From Gordionus sp. m RMFG-2023 (Eukaryota; Nematomorpha; Gordioida; Chordodea; Parachordodidae), in assembly GCF_954871325.1 (NCBI RefSeq), contig NC_088778.1, positions 6,543,743 to 6,607,742 on the forward strand: DNA of 64,000 nt. Direction: 5' to 3'. This document shows positions 33,498 through 46,439 of the stretch, one piece after another. The notes under the pieces are model-generated. The model was not told the origin of the DNA. It saw only the letters and a list, made by a program, of their open reading frames with translations, and made no database searches. Made by a program: the position numbers and the translations under genes. How positions within the stretch are numbered: position 1 is the stretch's first letter; every line of letters starts with the position of its first letter.

Positions 33498-35560
33498 TTC
33501 CGCGGCTTGACGGCGTGATACATATTTTTTTCATTTAAATATTTTTTGAATTATTAAAATGTGATTTTATTTTTTAAAATTAATAAATATTATTTGCTAT
33601 AAATTTGATTTGTAACAATCCATATAATACACGTTGGCTTACTTTGGGCAGGTCTGTGACCAACGTGAGATTAGGATAGCAAAACAGAAAAGGTATTGAT
33701 ATTATTATATATTTTATAATTTTAAACTTAATTTTTAAAAATTTTAATTATTTTATAATAGAATATTTAAATAAAAGTAAAACTGATCTCATCCCACATT
33801 TAGAATTTTTTATGGCATAATAGTTTTATTATTAACTTTTTATTATGTAGAAATATGGCATTATTTCAGTTACAAAAGATTTACCAGATAGAACAACACT
33901 TAGCCGGAGTGGATTAGATGATGTGTATTTATCAATGAAAGCATACATATATCAATAAATTAATATAGGTCCTAAATTTTGTGCTATAACTTTTGATATG
34001 TGGACCGACAAATATAGACGGCAAAATTATATTACCTTTACATTTCACGAAATAGATAATAATTTTAATATTGTATTTTATACATTGGCGACACATCATG
34101 TCACTCAAAAACATACCGCTAAAACTATTCTTTCCGAGATAGAAAAATTTGAAAATGAATTTGATTTAGAGTCCAAGAAAATTCAAATGGTTACGGATGC
34201 AGGACCCGATGTAAAGAAAAGTGTTCGTCTAGGAAAATATGACCATCATTTATGTTTGGGGCATGGATTACATAATCTAGTGACAATCGATGAAATTAAA
34301 AAAGGTTAATAAAATCATTAAAAAAGTGGGAGAAATTATATTTGCCTTAAGATTCAACACAATTGATTTTGAAAATATAAACGATATCGAAAATGATAAT
34401 GATTTTTTTATGAAGATGGTTTGGGGTTTGATGATGATAGTGAATATCAAAAATCATATGAGAAAAAACCTTAAAATTAAATGTTCTTACATGTTGGCAT
34501 AGTATTTTAATAATGCTGGAAAGTGTGGGCAATAACAAAAATCCTATAAATATTCTATTAAATAGAATGGAGAAACCGGATCTCAAATTATCTAACTCCG
34601 ATTGGAACTTGGTGCATGAACTTTTAAATTTTCTTAGAACCTTCAAAAAAACTGTTGAATTTTTATACGTCCAAAAAGGATTTACTATAAATTTATCCTT
34701 ATTATTTCGTAGTGAAATTAAATATAATTTAATTGTAAAAGAATATGATAATCCTCCCACGCATCCCTTAAACAAAATATGCTTACTAAATTTGATCATA
34801 GATTTCCAATAACCGATCATCAGGTAGTATTTTAAAATACATAAATTATTTTTTATATATTATTTCTCTTTATTTTATATTTTTTTACTTAGGTGTTAGG
34901 AGCGCTTTTGGATCCTCATATTTTCAATCTATAAATATAGTAAATGAATATTTATGGGGAAAAAATATTACTCCGATGCAATTTTTATGTCAACACGTAC
35001 CTCTCTATAGCCTTACACGGACGAATTAACCGAACGTGAAACGACAGAAGTTGCTTCAAAATTCGATTATCTTACATTGGCTACGAAACATTCATCTATT
35101 CATAACAATAATCTGAAACAACAAGACTATTTAACTAGTTTAAAAAAAGAGTGTTATTCATTATTTTCGCCTTAAAATTTAGAGATAAAAGATTTCATTT
35201 CTGGAAGATAAAAGCATTGAATCTTCCTAAACTTTCAATATTAGCCAGAAAGGTCCTGTGCGTTCCAGCAACGATCACCCCCAGCGAGCGTGTATTTTCC
35301 ATAGCTGGGCTCACTCCGACTAAAAGATCATATGTCCAATTTAAACTTAAAAATCATTAAATTATAGTTATAAACATAATTAAGCATAAATTTTATTTTA
35401 TAAGTGTTTCCAATGAATTTATAATTTTAATTTTAAAAAATTTGAGTTAGAAAAATATTTGACGCCGTCGCGCCGCCGCCCATTTTGGCGTTTTAATCGA
35501 TTTGAAGAAACACCGCCGCCGATAATGATGTCGGCGCGGCGCACATGTTTGTAAAATACG
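33497..35560 (+). mobile_element. hAT element with GC-rich ends
   Basis: Left end CGCGGCTTGACGGCGTGATAC mirrors the right-side TTGACGCCGTCGCGCCGCCG, and the right part also holds CGCCGCCGATAATGATGTCG and GGCGCGGCGCAC. The left end looks truncated. The interior is a hAT transposase pseudogene. The element interrupts the gypsy remnant to its left. Confidence 0.7.
33965..35360 (+). pseudogene. hAT transposase pseudogene
   Basis: Consecutive pieces in order. FDMWTDKYRRQNYITFTFHE contains the first catalytic Asp. Next is KKIQMVTDAGPDVKKSVR (second Asp), then YDHHLCLGHGLHNLV (33998-34309). The frame moves at about 34290-34502, then LESVGNNKNPINILLNRMEK and LVHELLNFLRTFKKTVEFL follow (34513-34812). 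The dimerisation end is LPKLSILARKVLCVPATITP and SERVFSIAGLTPTKRS (35151-35360). It reads like the ZBED/Hermes-type hAT enzymes. Frame shifts and stops make it dead. Confidence 0.8.
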
Positions 35561-38490
35561 AAACATATATTATTGAATCAAAAAGAATAAATTCATTTGT
35601 ATAATAAAAAATTTCAGCAAAAAAAAATGAAAGTAAATAATAATAAATGGCCCACCCCGTCGCTTACTCACTGGCCAAATAATTTATTAAAAAATTATTT
35701 TATCTCAAATTTATAAGTTTTCATAATAATTACATTAGTTTATTTTATATTATATTTTTTTTAAATAAAATGAAATGAAAAAAAAATGTATTTTTTTTGC
35801 TAGACTCAGCAGGTAGTTTTTTTAATATTATTTTTCATTTTGCCTTTATAGATAATAATAAATGTGACTACATATATTTTAAAAAAATTAATTTGATTTT
35901 TTTTATATCTAAAACTACTCTTTGTACTATTGGGCGAAAAGTAATTGGCTCAGAAATTAACTAATCATAAAATACCAATCAGTTGATAAATAACTCATTT
36001 TCACAAAAACTTAGATCAATTCCTTTATTAAAATGTGTAAAACATTAGAGTCCTTTAATGAAAGGCATCAAGAACGAAATGTAAATGAAAGGCATTTAAA
36101 TGGAACAACCTTTCAATCGCGTCAATTTTAGCCAATGGCATTAACTAGAGTCTTTAATATAAGTATATTTTTTAAAAACTGGCCGTCAGTTTTAGGCTTG
36201 TAGTAGTGTGTTATAGGTCCAAACCCTATTACTAGGTACCTTTATTAAAATAGATTATAAAAAAGACGTGAAAATATTTAAAACCATACAAATACATAAA
36301 CGAACATTAAAAAAAAAAAATTAAACATTAAAAAATTTCATAAAAGACAAGAAATAAGAATATAAAGGAATTTAAAAAAATATATAAACAAATTCTTAGG
36401 CAGAACTGGCATTGAACCATGAATAGAGATCTTGGTTAGAATAGAGCAATTGAGATTTTTTTTTTAGATAAAAGCATCCATTTTTAATTAAACAAATGTG
36501 TAAACTTATTTTATTTATAGCATTTATATATAAGCTAAATTAGTATATTAAAATATAAACAACGAATTAATAAATTAAGAGTTTGCTAAAGAAACAAAAA
36601 AAAGGAAAATGTTTACTCACTGTAATTGGAGGAAAAAATTGGTATCAAAAGCTCTAGAGATAAAACATATATATTTCGTAAGGTTTGTTTAAACAAATTC
36701 AGGATTAAGCTTCAGTGATCCGAGGAAAATTTTTTCAAAACTTGAATGATTCATAGTTGAATGATTTATAATTTTTAAAAAAAACATGACTTTTTCAGTA
36801 GTATGTTACATCCTGTGAATTGTAATACCGTTTTGCCATCAGCCTTTGAATAATTTATTTATTAATTTTTGATATATAAATTTTTCCTATGAATTAAATA
36901 CACAGAAATTCGTAGCGGAATTGTTTAAAATTCTTAAAAATATGGCTAGGAATTTTATAAAGGACAGAATAGTATATTAACACAATTGTATTTTTTTTTA
37001 ATTAAAAAAAACGCTCTATAATCGGTAATAGTTTTAAAAATTAGCGCAAACCCCTGGTCTATAAAGCATAGCCCTAAAATTTGCTGAACCCTGCTAGGAA
37101 ATTTATTTCTCACGATTTAATGTGGTGTATTTTGTAATTCTAAATTGTACTCATATTTGTAAAGCATCCATTTATATCAAAATTCTATAAAGATTTTAAT
37201 AAATGATCTTATATCTTAAGCTTTTCATATTTAATTTTTTTTATAATCGAAAATATTTCGATAAAAGCTAAAAAAAAATAAGAAGTAAATTTTTTACCCA
37301 GCCGAGTATAATAAAGTAATAATATATCATCCAATCCATTATAAATCCAATATTTTGAAACAAATCAAGCCAGACGTTATTTTATTCTTGTATTTTTTTC
37401 TTCTCTTAAGATTGTGTCCTAAATATCAAAAGTATAAATAAATTTATTAATTTTGAAGAAATGAAAAATGAAATAGTGTTTTTAAATCATTTTTTGTCAT
37501 TTAAAAAAATTAAATTTTTATGAAAAAACTACAAAGTAATATTAAAAGAGAAGAGAAGCGAGCATTTACTTTTTTTATTTTTTTATAGCTAACTTTATCC
37601 CAATTTACCTATATTTTAGTTTTAAAATTACCTTTTCTATTTGGTGATATAAAAAATAATTTCAAACTAACTTTGTTACTTTTCGTATTCTATTTTATTT
37701 GTTTTTTTTGGTTGTTTTTTTTCTCGTCTTTTTCTTTTGTGTTTTTTTATGTTTCCTATTTCGAAAATTAGGTTTTTTTTTCGATATATTTAGAAATCTG
37801 CATACCTTTTTATTTTTTATAATATTTTTTATTCAAATTATGATCATACTTGTTAAATTTTGATTGGTAATTCAATAATAGCCACTCACTTTATTATACG
37901 TTTCACCATAAAAAATAGGTATAATATCTGAAACAACGTGTAAATTATCATTTTGCATTTATTTTCCAAATTATAAAATTTTATTTTTTAAGATTTTAGA
38001 AATAAATTATACGAAATATGAAACTACAAATATTCACTCTTATAGTTGTTACGATCCTTGTTCTTTGTTCTTGTAAGAAAGCCATTTACAATAAAATATC
38101 ATATTTATATAAATTAATTTTCAATTTATTTTTAAAAAAATAACAAATTTATTTCTTTCACTTCATTTTAATTAATAAAATTATACATGAATCAATAACC
38201 AAAACGATACGTTCCTCTTAGGTTTAGAAATATTAAAATTATAGGGCGATGATATTGTAATAATACGCATACTGTATTCTTGAATTATAATTTATATAAT
38301 GTTAATTTTTTTTAAAAAATTCATATCTTTTAGTCGTTGAGGTAAAAAAGAAACAACTTTTTATTATTAATTTTCTGTGATATATCTTTGTATATTATGT
38401 GATGGACACGTTTTGCCCTCTAGTTGTGGATAAAAGAGAGCTACTTTAGGTTTTCCTCAAGCTCAATAAACTAGATATTTAATATAGGAG
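35561..38490. other. AT-rich DNA, no gene or element recognised
   Basis: Long A and T runs and low complexity on both strands. No open frame of note, no splice-site chain and no inverted ends. Confidence 0.6.
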
Positions 38491-38494
38491 GAAA

Positions 38495-39720
38495 AAAAAT
38501 GAGGCACATTAGCGGGAAAGTAGCACGTACTTGTACGCGTTAAAGTCCTTGGACTATTAAACGCCTATACCCGAGATTGCGCATATATTTATTACTTTAT
38601 GAAATAGGGGAAGGGCTGATTTTAATTTTAAACGTTTACGTTAAATACGTAAGTTTTACTGATGTTGATGTTACTATTATAAAAAAATTAAAGGTCTTGT
38701 TGTCATGTTGACCATTAATAATAAATTACAAACTTTTAATTTTGATATTCCATTCTTTGCATTTATAGGTATAGAAAAGGTAGATTTGTTGATTTTGGTA
38801 TGTCTTCAGGATATATGCCAACATCTTTAACATTTAAATCCTTTAGTGCATGTATTTAAATCTTTTATAATTTGATTTTGCCCAAATTATTTCGAGCATA
38901 TATTTAGTATATCTATAATCCCATTTGGGTTGAAGTTAATTTGCCATAAAATATTTGCGTTAATTTGAATTAAAATATAAATATATATTGAAAATCAAAA
39001 TAAATTCAAAATTGATTTAAAATTTCATGATAATATTGTCTGAAGTTCTTAAAAATATACTCTACAGATCCATGAAACTATTTCCTACAAAACCTTAAAA
39101 AAATGTCCATTATAACTTATTGAAATGTCAAAGATCACTATTATAAACTTTGAATTATAATGTATTCTACATCTTTAAAATATAAAGCATATTTTAGTAG
39201 AGTATTCCACCATATGTTGCAGCTAGCGTCCTATCCTCTAAAAAATTATCTGAAATTTATAGGTAAGCTAAGATATTTATTTAATGCGGAAATACAATCC
39301 ATGCAAGATCATTTCTTTAAAAATTAAAAAGCTTTATTTAAATTTTAAAGTCGAGTCTTTCTCCATAATCAAAGACTAGGATTTTGAACCGATATATAAC
39401 GGTTCAGTTCGAATACGGTTTTAAGTTTAAAATTAAAAATTAAAAAACGAATTATATATCGGCGGTTTATTTTGGTTTTAATAATTTTTTGGTGATATTG
39501 ATTGTCGTAAGTATTATATTGTTGACTGACACCCTATCAATCTAATAAAATTATTTTTACAAAAGCTTTTAAACAATAAATAACTCAACAAAAATTGGAA
39601 AAAAATAAGTTGAATTTATTTTAAACTATGTGCTGATAAAATAGCAAATTAAATTCCATAACATAGCCGCTTATAAATTTGTATTTTAAAACTCCTTTAT
39701 AAACCAAAAGTATAAATTTA
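38495..39720. repeat. First copy of a dispersed block (spacer S) next to the tandem array
   Basis: Shares AACGCCTATA-like start, ATTGC.CATATATTTAT, TACGTAAGTTTTA, TTGTCATGTTGACCATTA, GATATTCCATTCTTTGCATT and AGATTTGTTGATTTTGGT with 47930-48260, and its end with 42870. Order and orientation are the same, so the whole array-plus-spacer unit has been duplicated. Confidence 0.55.
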
Positions 39721-39723
39721 TAG

Positions 39724-41240
39724 TGTTGATTAAAACTTGAATATATAGATTATTTCCCTTTTTTAATATATCGTCAGGCTCAATTAAATTAGTTAGGCAT
39801 TTAGTATAGGAATTTGGTATAAATGTTAATAAGCATCAGTGTCGAAGTTGTAAAACTAAAATTAGAAATTTATTTTCGAAATTAAATTTCAATCATATAT
39901 TATTCGTATAATATTTTATTATTGAAAAATTAATTTATATTTTATAATATAATACAATATGGCAGCTTCAGGTGATAAACACATTAATTTCATATATTGA
40001 TGAACTGAAAAATATTATATAAATTTATGTTATTGAGTAAAGTAATAATATAACAAACATATCCATACTAATAAAATAGGTTAAATATTTGATTAAAACT
40101 TGAATATATAGTTTATTTTCATAATATTTCGTCCAAGCTCGATTAAATTAGTTATGGATTTAGTATAGGAATTTCGTATAAATGTTAATAAGCGTAAGTG
40201 TTTAAGTTGCATAAGTAAAATTAGAAATTAATTTTCGATACTAAATTTCATTCACATATTATTCGTAAAATTTTTTATTACGCAAAAATTAATCCATAAT
40301 TTATAATATAGAATTCTAGAGAAGAGGTAAACACATTGATTTTATATATTGAAGATCTGAAAAATACAAGATAAATTTATTCATTTATATATTTAGATAA
40401 TAATATAACATTAAATAAAATACCCATACTAATAAAAGGTATTAATGTATAGGGTTGATTAAAACTTGAATATAAATTATTTTCCTTTTTAATATATCGT
40501 CAGGCTCATTTAAATTAGTTATGCATTTAGTATAGGAATTTTGTGAAATGTTAATAAGCATCAGTGTCGAAGTTGTAAAACTAAAATTAGAAATTTATTT
40601 TCGAAACTAAATTTCAATCATATTATTCGTATAATATTTTATTATTCAAAAATTAATTTATATTTTATAATATAATATATTATGGCAGCCTCAGAAGATA
40701 AACACATTAATTTTATATACTGATGAACTGAAAAATATAATATAAATTTATGTTATTGAGTAAGGTAATGATATAACAAACATATCCATACTAATAAAAT
40801 AGGTTAAATATTTGATTAAAACTTGAATATATAGTTTATTTTCATAATATTTCGTCCAAGCTCGATTAAATTAGTTATGGATTTAGTATAGGAATTTCGT
40901 ATAAATGTTAATAAGCGTAAGTGTTCAAGTTGCATAAGTAAAATTAGAAATTAATTTTCGAAACTAAATTTCATTCACATATTATTCGTAAAATTTTTAA
41001 TTACGCAAAAATTAATTCATAATTTATAATATAGGATTTTGTGGAAGAGGTAAACACATTAATTTTATATATTGAAGATCTGAAAAATACAATATAAATT
41101 TATTCATTTATATATTTAGATAATAATATAACATTTAATAATTAACCCATACTAATGAAAGGTATTAAATGTATAGGGTTGATTTAAACTTGAATATAAA
41201 GATAATTTAATATATCGTCAGGCAATTAAATTAGTAATGA
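39724..41240. repeat. Tandem array of a ~362 bp unit with dimeric higher-order structure
   Basis: Unit starts (GATTAAAACTTGAATAT) lie at about 39729, 40091, 40457, 40814 and 41181, so periods are 357-367 bp. Units 1, 3 and 5 share AAGCATCAGTGTCGAAG and TATGGCAGC; units 2 and 4 share CAAGCTCGATTAAATTAG, AAGCGTAAGTGTT and GAGGTAAACACATT. The true period is therefore an A-B pair of about 725 bp. All units contain TTTCGAAACTAAATTTCA-like and ATAATATTTTATTA segments. No coding capacity. Confidence 0.85.
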
Positions 41241-42764
41241 CAGGCGCGTACGCAGCGGTGGGAGGGGGCAGGGGGACAAATCCTTTCCCCCCACCAAAGC
41301 CAAAAAATGCAGATACCGTATATATTTTTCAAAAATATTATTAGTTTATATTTGTTATTATTTATTCCTATCTCATATGAAATATATATTTAATTATATT
41401 TATTATCACATTCATCAACTAAGTTATTTTATCAATTAATTTCGATATCAAGTTTTCAGGCGTAATATTTACTTATTATTTTCAATAGTGGCGTAATATT
41501 TATCTACCATTTTCAAATTTCTATTCTGAAATTGTCCAACATTAAGACCTTGTCCAACGAGATAGTCTCCGTCATAGCTGTAACAGCTTTTATGGAGTTA
41601 GAAGAGCCGATTATTTGCTATTACTGAAATATCACAATGGCCTGATAGAAAGATTTCCTCAGAAGCAAGAAAATTATTGGATTCAATGCTTATTCCAAAT
41701 TTTTTTTCTCATTAGAATGTATTATTTAATTATACAACTATTTTATGTTATACTTTTCAAAAACATGACATTGACTTGATTAAGAAGATTGAGAATAATG
41801 GAGAGCATTTTATTAAAATTCAATGAAATTAGGGCGAATGTTGATGAAGAATTTCATATTTTATATGTTATTGTTAAGTCAAAAGCAGAGCTAATGAGAG
41901 AACATGCAGAAGTACCATTAGAAAGGCACGGCCCAGGTTTTTTTAAAATTTTTACGGCACGGTTCGGGTTTTTTTTAAAAAAATTTTCAGGCCCGGCACG
42001 GCTTTTTTAAAAAATATTTTAGGCCCTGCCCGACTTTTTTTAAAATAAAATTTTCAGGCCGACCTGGATATTTTTAAAATAAATTATATTTATTTTTGAT
42101 TTTTATAGCTAATATAAACCATTTCAAATATATACTGTTTTAAAATAAACAGCCCGGCCCGGATATTTTTTTTAAAAGAAAATTTAAGCCAGGCCTGGGT
42201 GTTTTTTTAAAAAAATTCAGGCCTAACCCGGGTGTTTTTTTAAAAAAGTTTAGGGCCTGGCCTGGGTATATTTATATAAATTAAAATAAGCTCCCGCCCG
42301 AAGGCCGGGCCTGCAGGTCTCTGAAAAACATACCAAGAAGTACAACATCTGAAAGTAGATTGAAAGATTTGGATCTTATATTCATAAGCATTTGACGACA
42401 AGCAAGGATGAGATAATTGAAAAATTTGCTCAATCCCAACGAAAATTGGATTTTACAATTGTAAATATATAACACAATATAATTCCTAAGAAACTTTTTG
42501 TATATTAATTTATATTTCTAACATTTAAATTTTTTATACTTTATATATAAATTATAAAGGCTCAAAAAATTTAAATTTTTATTTTGGGTCATTTAAGTTA
42601 TTCTTTACATATAATTTTTATTATATTAATTTAAAATTGTGTATTAGGAATAGTTATTAGTTCTAATAAATTTATGCTTGATATTTTTAAAAAACAATAA
42701 TATTTATTTAAAAAATTTATTATCTCCCCTCCCCCCCCTCCCAGACTTCCTGCGTACGCGCCTG
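41241..42764 (+). mobile_element. hAT element inserted in the tandem array
   Basis: CAGGCGCGTACGCAGCGGTGG at 41241 mirrors the right end CTTCCTGCGTACGCGCCTG (to 42764). Both are followed inwards by G or C runs. Target duplications agtaatga (41233-41240) and ggtaatga (42765-42772) match 7 of 8, and the tandem unit continues on the far side. Transposase scraps on the plus strand belong to the DUF4371-type group. They include RANVDEEFHILYVIVKSKAE (41789-41905), then after a nested MITE KRSTTSESRLKDLDLIFISI and DEIIEKFAQSQRKLDF. Confidence 0.85.
41906..42323. mobile_element. GC-motif MITE, family C, copy 3, nested in the hAT
   Basis: Runs from near GCAGAAGTACCATTAG to GGCCTGCAGGTCTCTG. The inner repeats GGCCCGG, GGCCTGGGTGTTTTTTTAAA and GGGCCTGG repeat about every 35-45 bp. 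It splits the hAT transposase pseudogene between its PR..RQ-equivalent region and its C-terminal end. Flanks gagaacat and aaaaacat match 6 of 8. Confidence 0.7.
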
Positions 42765-43082
42765 GGTAATGATTTAGTATATGAATTTGGTATAAATGTT
42801 AAAAAACATCAATGTTCATATTGCAAAACTAAAATTATAAATTAATTTTCTAAACTAAATTTCAATCATATATACGTAGATTTATTGATTTTGTTTGATT
42901 CTTAGGGTAAAAGCCGACATCTTTAAATTATGATCCTTTTGAAGCGCAAAATGTTTTTTTTGGATTTTATAAAATATTTTATTCCAGGATAAATTTAGTA
43001 TATATATATATAGTACCCTATGGATTATTATTATTGTCTTAAATTTTTTGCTTGAATTTGAAATAATATATAAACATCTATC
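42765..43082. repeat. Continuation of the tandem unit and spacer up to the LINE insertion
   Basis: 42772-42875 completes the unit interrupted by the hAT. 42875-43082 matches 48210-48420 closely (GTAGATTTATTGATTTT, AAGCGCAAAATG, CAGGATAAATTTA, CCCTATGGATTA, TATATAAACATCTAT). It is cut at ACATCTAT by the LINE. Confidence 0.8.
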
Positions 43083-43155
43083 GCCAGGGTGGCCTAATGG
43101 GTTAGATGTATGCTTGGAAACAGAAGGACGCAGAGGACGCAGGTTGAATCCTGGC
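43083..43155 (+). ncRNA. tRNA-like head of the LINE
   Basis: 73 nt with an A-box-like TGGCCTAATGGG (43091 on) and a B-box-like GGTTGAATCC (43142 on), at tRNA-like spacing. GCCAGGG at 43083 can pair with TCCTGGC at 43149-43155. The T arm does not fold properly alongside that pairing, so it is not a working tRNA gene. It resembles the RNA polymerase III promoter of a SINE, fused to the LINE's 5' end. Confidence 0.5.
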
Positions 43156-45016
43156 AAGGAGTATAAAAACTTTCAGGTTTGTAAGATGAATTTCGGAGCT
43201 TAGAGATGACACCCCGGTCACCGACAGGCATGGACAGCCGAGTGCTAAGGATACTTGTCCAATAAACAAAATGAAGGAAACAAATGAAAATATGAATATG
43301 AAAGCTAAGGCGTTCCCTCCAAGCGACGCGCAGGTGTAGACCTCCATCCTGCGAAAAGTAAAATAAAGGTCAAAGCAAAAAAGACAAGTTTAGCAAGTTT
43401 GAATATTGGGAAACTTAAAGGTAAAACGAGAAAATTGGCATCAATGTTGAACAAGAGAAAAGTTAATATAGCGTGCATACAAGAGACGAAATGGAAAGGT
43501 CAGAAGACTTTATTGGAGATGGGTATAAATTGTACTATAATAAAATTGTTAGCAATAGGAACGGTGTCAGCATCATCCTCAATCAAGATTTAACCTCCTC
43601 AGTAGTAGAAGTCAAGAGGATCTCTGATAGACTAATGAAGATAAACTCTGCATTGGTCAATCAATATACTACACATCCTTTCAGTGTATTCTCCTCAAAC
43701 GGGGTGCAAGGAAGAAGAGAAAGATTACTTTAGAGATATCCTTGATGAAGCTGTAATGGAAATCCCTAAAGATGACCTTAAATGCTCATGTGGGAAAAAC
43801 AAGAGATAGCCACAAAAGGCATCATGGTGGTTTTGGATACGGAGAAAGGAATAATGAAGGAGAGCATGTATGAAATTTACGTAAGCCTTTGACCTTGCCT
43901 TCGACCTTGCCTTAACCAACACCTACTATAGGAAAAAAGACAGTCATTTAATAACATATGAATGTGGTACAAGGAAAACACAGATAGATTACATACTTAT
44001 CTCTCAAAGATATAATAGACTGCTAAGTCATCCCAGGAGAAGATATAGCCCCGCAACACAAGCTACTAGTCATGTATTTACACATCACAAATAAATCCAT
44101 TCAAAACAAGATAAAACTGGAACCATTGCATCAAATGTGACAGATGCCTTGCAATCAATGCAAACATTGAAACAATAGATCCGTCACATGTCAGTGAGAA
44201 AATGTGGACAGGCCTTTCATCCAGATTAATAGACACTGCCAAATCAACACTAGGCTTGACAAGGGGAGGTAACAAATCATAAGAACAGTCTATATCTCAA
44301 ACAGTTTGCAGATGATATTTTGATACTTGCCGAATCCAAGGATGAAATGAAAGAAAAATTAGTGAGTTGGATAAATATCCTAGAAAAGCACGGACTAAAA
44401 GTAAATAGAGAAAAGACGGAGTATATGGTGATAGGAGGAGATGAAACAGAGAGTATTGATATAAATGAATGGCAGATATCGGCAATTGAAAGCTGCAAAT
44501 ATTTGGGCTCCACTATACCAACAAACGGCAAAATAGAAAAAGAGATAAAGAGTAAAATTAATCAAGGGTGTTTAAAGTGGAGATCTTTATCTGGAGTGAA
44601 AAGAATCCTATACAAATTAAAGGGAAAAATTTACAGTTCCATAGTACAACCAACTATTATATACAGTTCGGAAACATGGCCAGGGGTAACAAGAAAGGAA
44701 AAGTGCGCAGTACAAGCATACTAAGTAGTTTAAAGGTAGTGCCCAATAAGACTAAGTTAATGGTAAACAGACTTAGGGTGTGCAATGAGAAGGCCTATGA
44801 CCTACATAGGAAATAAGGTTGAAAATTTGTTAGTGATGGGAAAACGTAAAAGAGGAAGGCCAAAACTTCAATGGTGTCATAAAGTTAGAGCCAATATAAA
44901 GAAGTATAAATTAGATAAAAGAGATTGTATGAAAAACATAAAGAGGAGAGAGATATTGAAGGAGCTTACCACCAGAAAGGTAAAAGCTAGAGAGAGAAAA
45001 AAACAAACAAAAAATC
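43083..45016 (+). mobile_element. RTE-like LINE, internally deleted
   Basis: Inserted at ACATCTAT: the undisturbed site exists at 48412-48425, and AATCTATG follows the A-rich 3' end at 45010-45020, giving a short target duplication. The 5' part (43399-44090) encodes an apurinic endonuclease in shifted frames: NIGKLKGKTRKLASMLNKRK, IACIQETKWKGQKT, FIGDGYKLYYNKIVSNRNGV and later TQIDYILISQRY. The 3' part (44278-45010) has QFADDILILAESKDEMKEKL (the FADD reverse-transcriptase box), KYLGSTIPTNGKIEKEI, VQPTIIYSSETW and the tail MGKRKRGRPKLQWCHKVRAN. Most of the reverse-transcriptase palm is deleted, so it is inactive. Confidence 0.85.
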
Positions 45017-45019
45017 TAT

Positions 45020-46210
45020 GAAAAATCAAATTAAATTCAAAATCGATTCAAAATTTCTATTAACTAATTTTTAATTCAATTAGTAGGTCTTACGATAAAT
45101 TTTTCTAAAATATCCCAATCTGTGAATGAAATATTTAGACAATATTTTCCATTAGCTCTCTTTCAGATACATTTATGAATTCTGATATATTAAATAAGAA
45201 CCAAAACGATCTTTATAGTATTATATCTATTGGAAACATTCCGCCAGATCTAGTAATGCGTTAAAAATCCAAATCTTATATTCTTTTGAGTCATGATGTG
45301 GCGTGTCATCTCCTTAGTAAGAAAATTGTTTTTGAACCTTCTTTCTAAGAATTAATGTTATTTAAGAAACGCACAGCTCTCTTATTTTCGATTCCTGCAG
45401 ATCTGAGTTAAGGGAATTCTGAAAGCAGTTTTCCTCCAAGCGATCTAAAATATCATTCATAATGGCTGTATCCGATTCAATATTATCATTTGCATGACTT
45501 TACCAACTAAATTTACCTAGGTTAATATATCAAACCAGATTACAAGAGTTACCAAAAAACTGTTTTAATTCTTTTGCCAATGAAATGGCTTCTGTGCAGC
45601 ATTTGGGGACATTAGTTTTTTCGGATAGTCTTACTGCATCGTAAATATCATCAACCTGATTTTTAATGGTATTTGCAATCTCCACCTTACACTCACATTG
45701 CGTTTCAGGTAAGGGTCTAAAGTAAAATTATTTATATGATCCTTTAAAATTTGCCATGACTGGGTAGAGACATATAAGATAATATATAATCGTTGGTCAA
45801 TCCTAAAAATGATTTTGCAACTATTGATAATCGTGTCATGTCATCAATTAGAAGATTTAACCTGTAACAATCACAAGACATAGGTTTATTGTGATATTCG
45901 AGATTTAACCCCTTTATAACATTCTTTAATATACTATCTTTTATTTCTAAATCCAATTTTTTGATAATGATAAAAGGTATGGCCAGTAGTGGAATCAATT
46001 TTTAGAAAGCCAACAAATACCTCATTTATTTTAACGAGTTGTTGCTAAATTCTACCTATCGTATTAAGCTTAATTGTTCTCTGTGGTTTAGGTGTGTAAT
46101 ATAATATTACAGGAAAATATATTGCTTTTTTAATAGCATCAACAATTTTTTCTACAACTTTATCGCCTCTCAAGTTAATAATTTAATTTTGAATCTAATT
46201 TCCAAAGTAA
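45020..46210 (-). pseudogene. hAT-type transposase pseudogene, copy 1
   Basis: On the minus strand, the frame 45998-45744 contains NVIKGLNLEYHNKPMSCDCY and RLNLLIDDMTRLSIVAKSFL. This is the C.AHRLNLV..D block of DUF4371-type hAT enzymes. One frame over, at 45720-45535, are TQCECKVEIANTIKNQVDDI and EAISLAKELKQFFGNSCNLV. Many stops. The whole region is repeated at 48421-49610. The plus-strand junction with the LINE tail is at about 45017. Confidence 0.65.
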
Positions 46211-46439
46211 TAATTATGTACTTGACTATTCTTAATTCGACGAATATGGTTTAATAATATTATATCAAATTTCGATAAAAAATCAAATTTCTTAACTAGT
46301 AAATAAATAAGTTATTTTTAAACTAAAATATAAATCAAATATTTTGATATAATTCATATATGGCTAAACTTCTAAACCCTTTTCAAAAACATACATGGAA
46401 TTTTTTAAAAAAAATGAATATTGCCTTGCTTGTATGATA

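Noticed and set aside
33127-33510. A domesticated host retropepsin-like gene
   Set aside because: The catalytic Asp is lost, an in-frame stop precedes it, and its 3' end is borrowed from a transposon; truncation is the simpler reading.
34347-34820. 157-codon minus-strand frame
   Set aside because: Shadow of the plus-strand hAT transposase, whose motifs are clear.
43083-43155. A functional tRNA gene
   Set aside because: The acceptor and T stems cannot both form and no proper anticodon arm is seen; it is kept only as a tRNA-like head.
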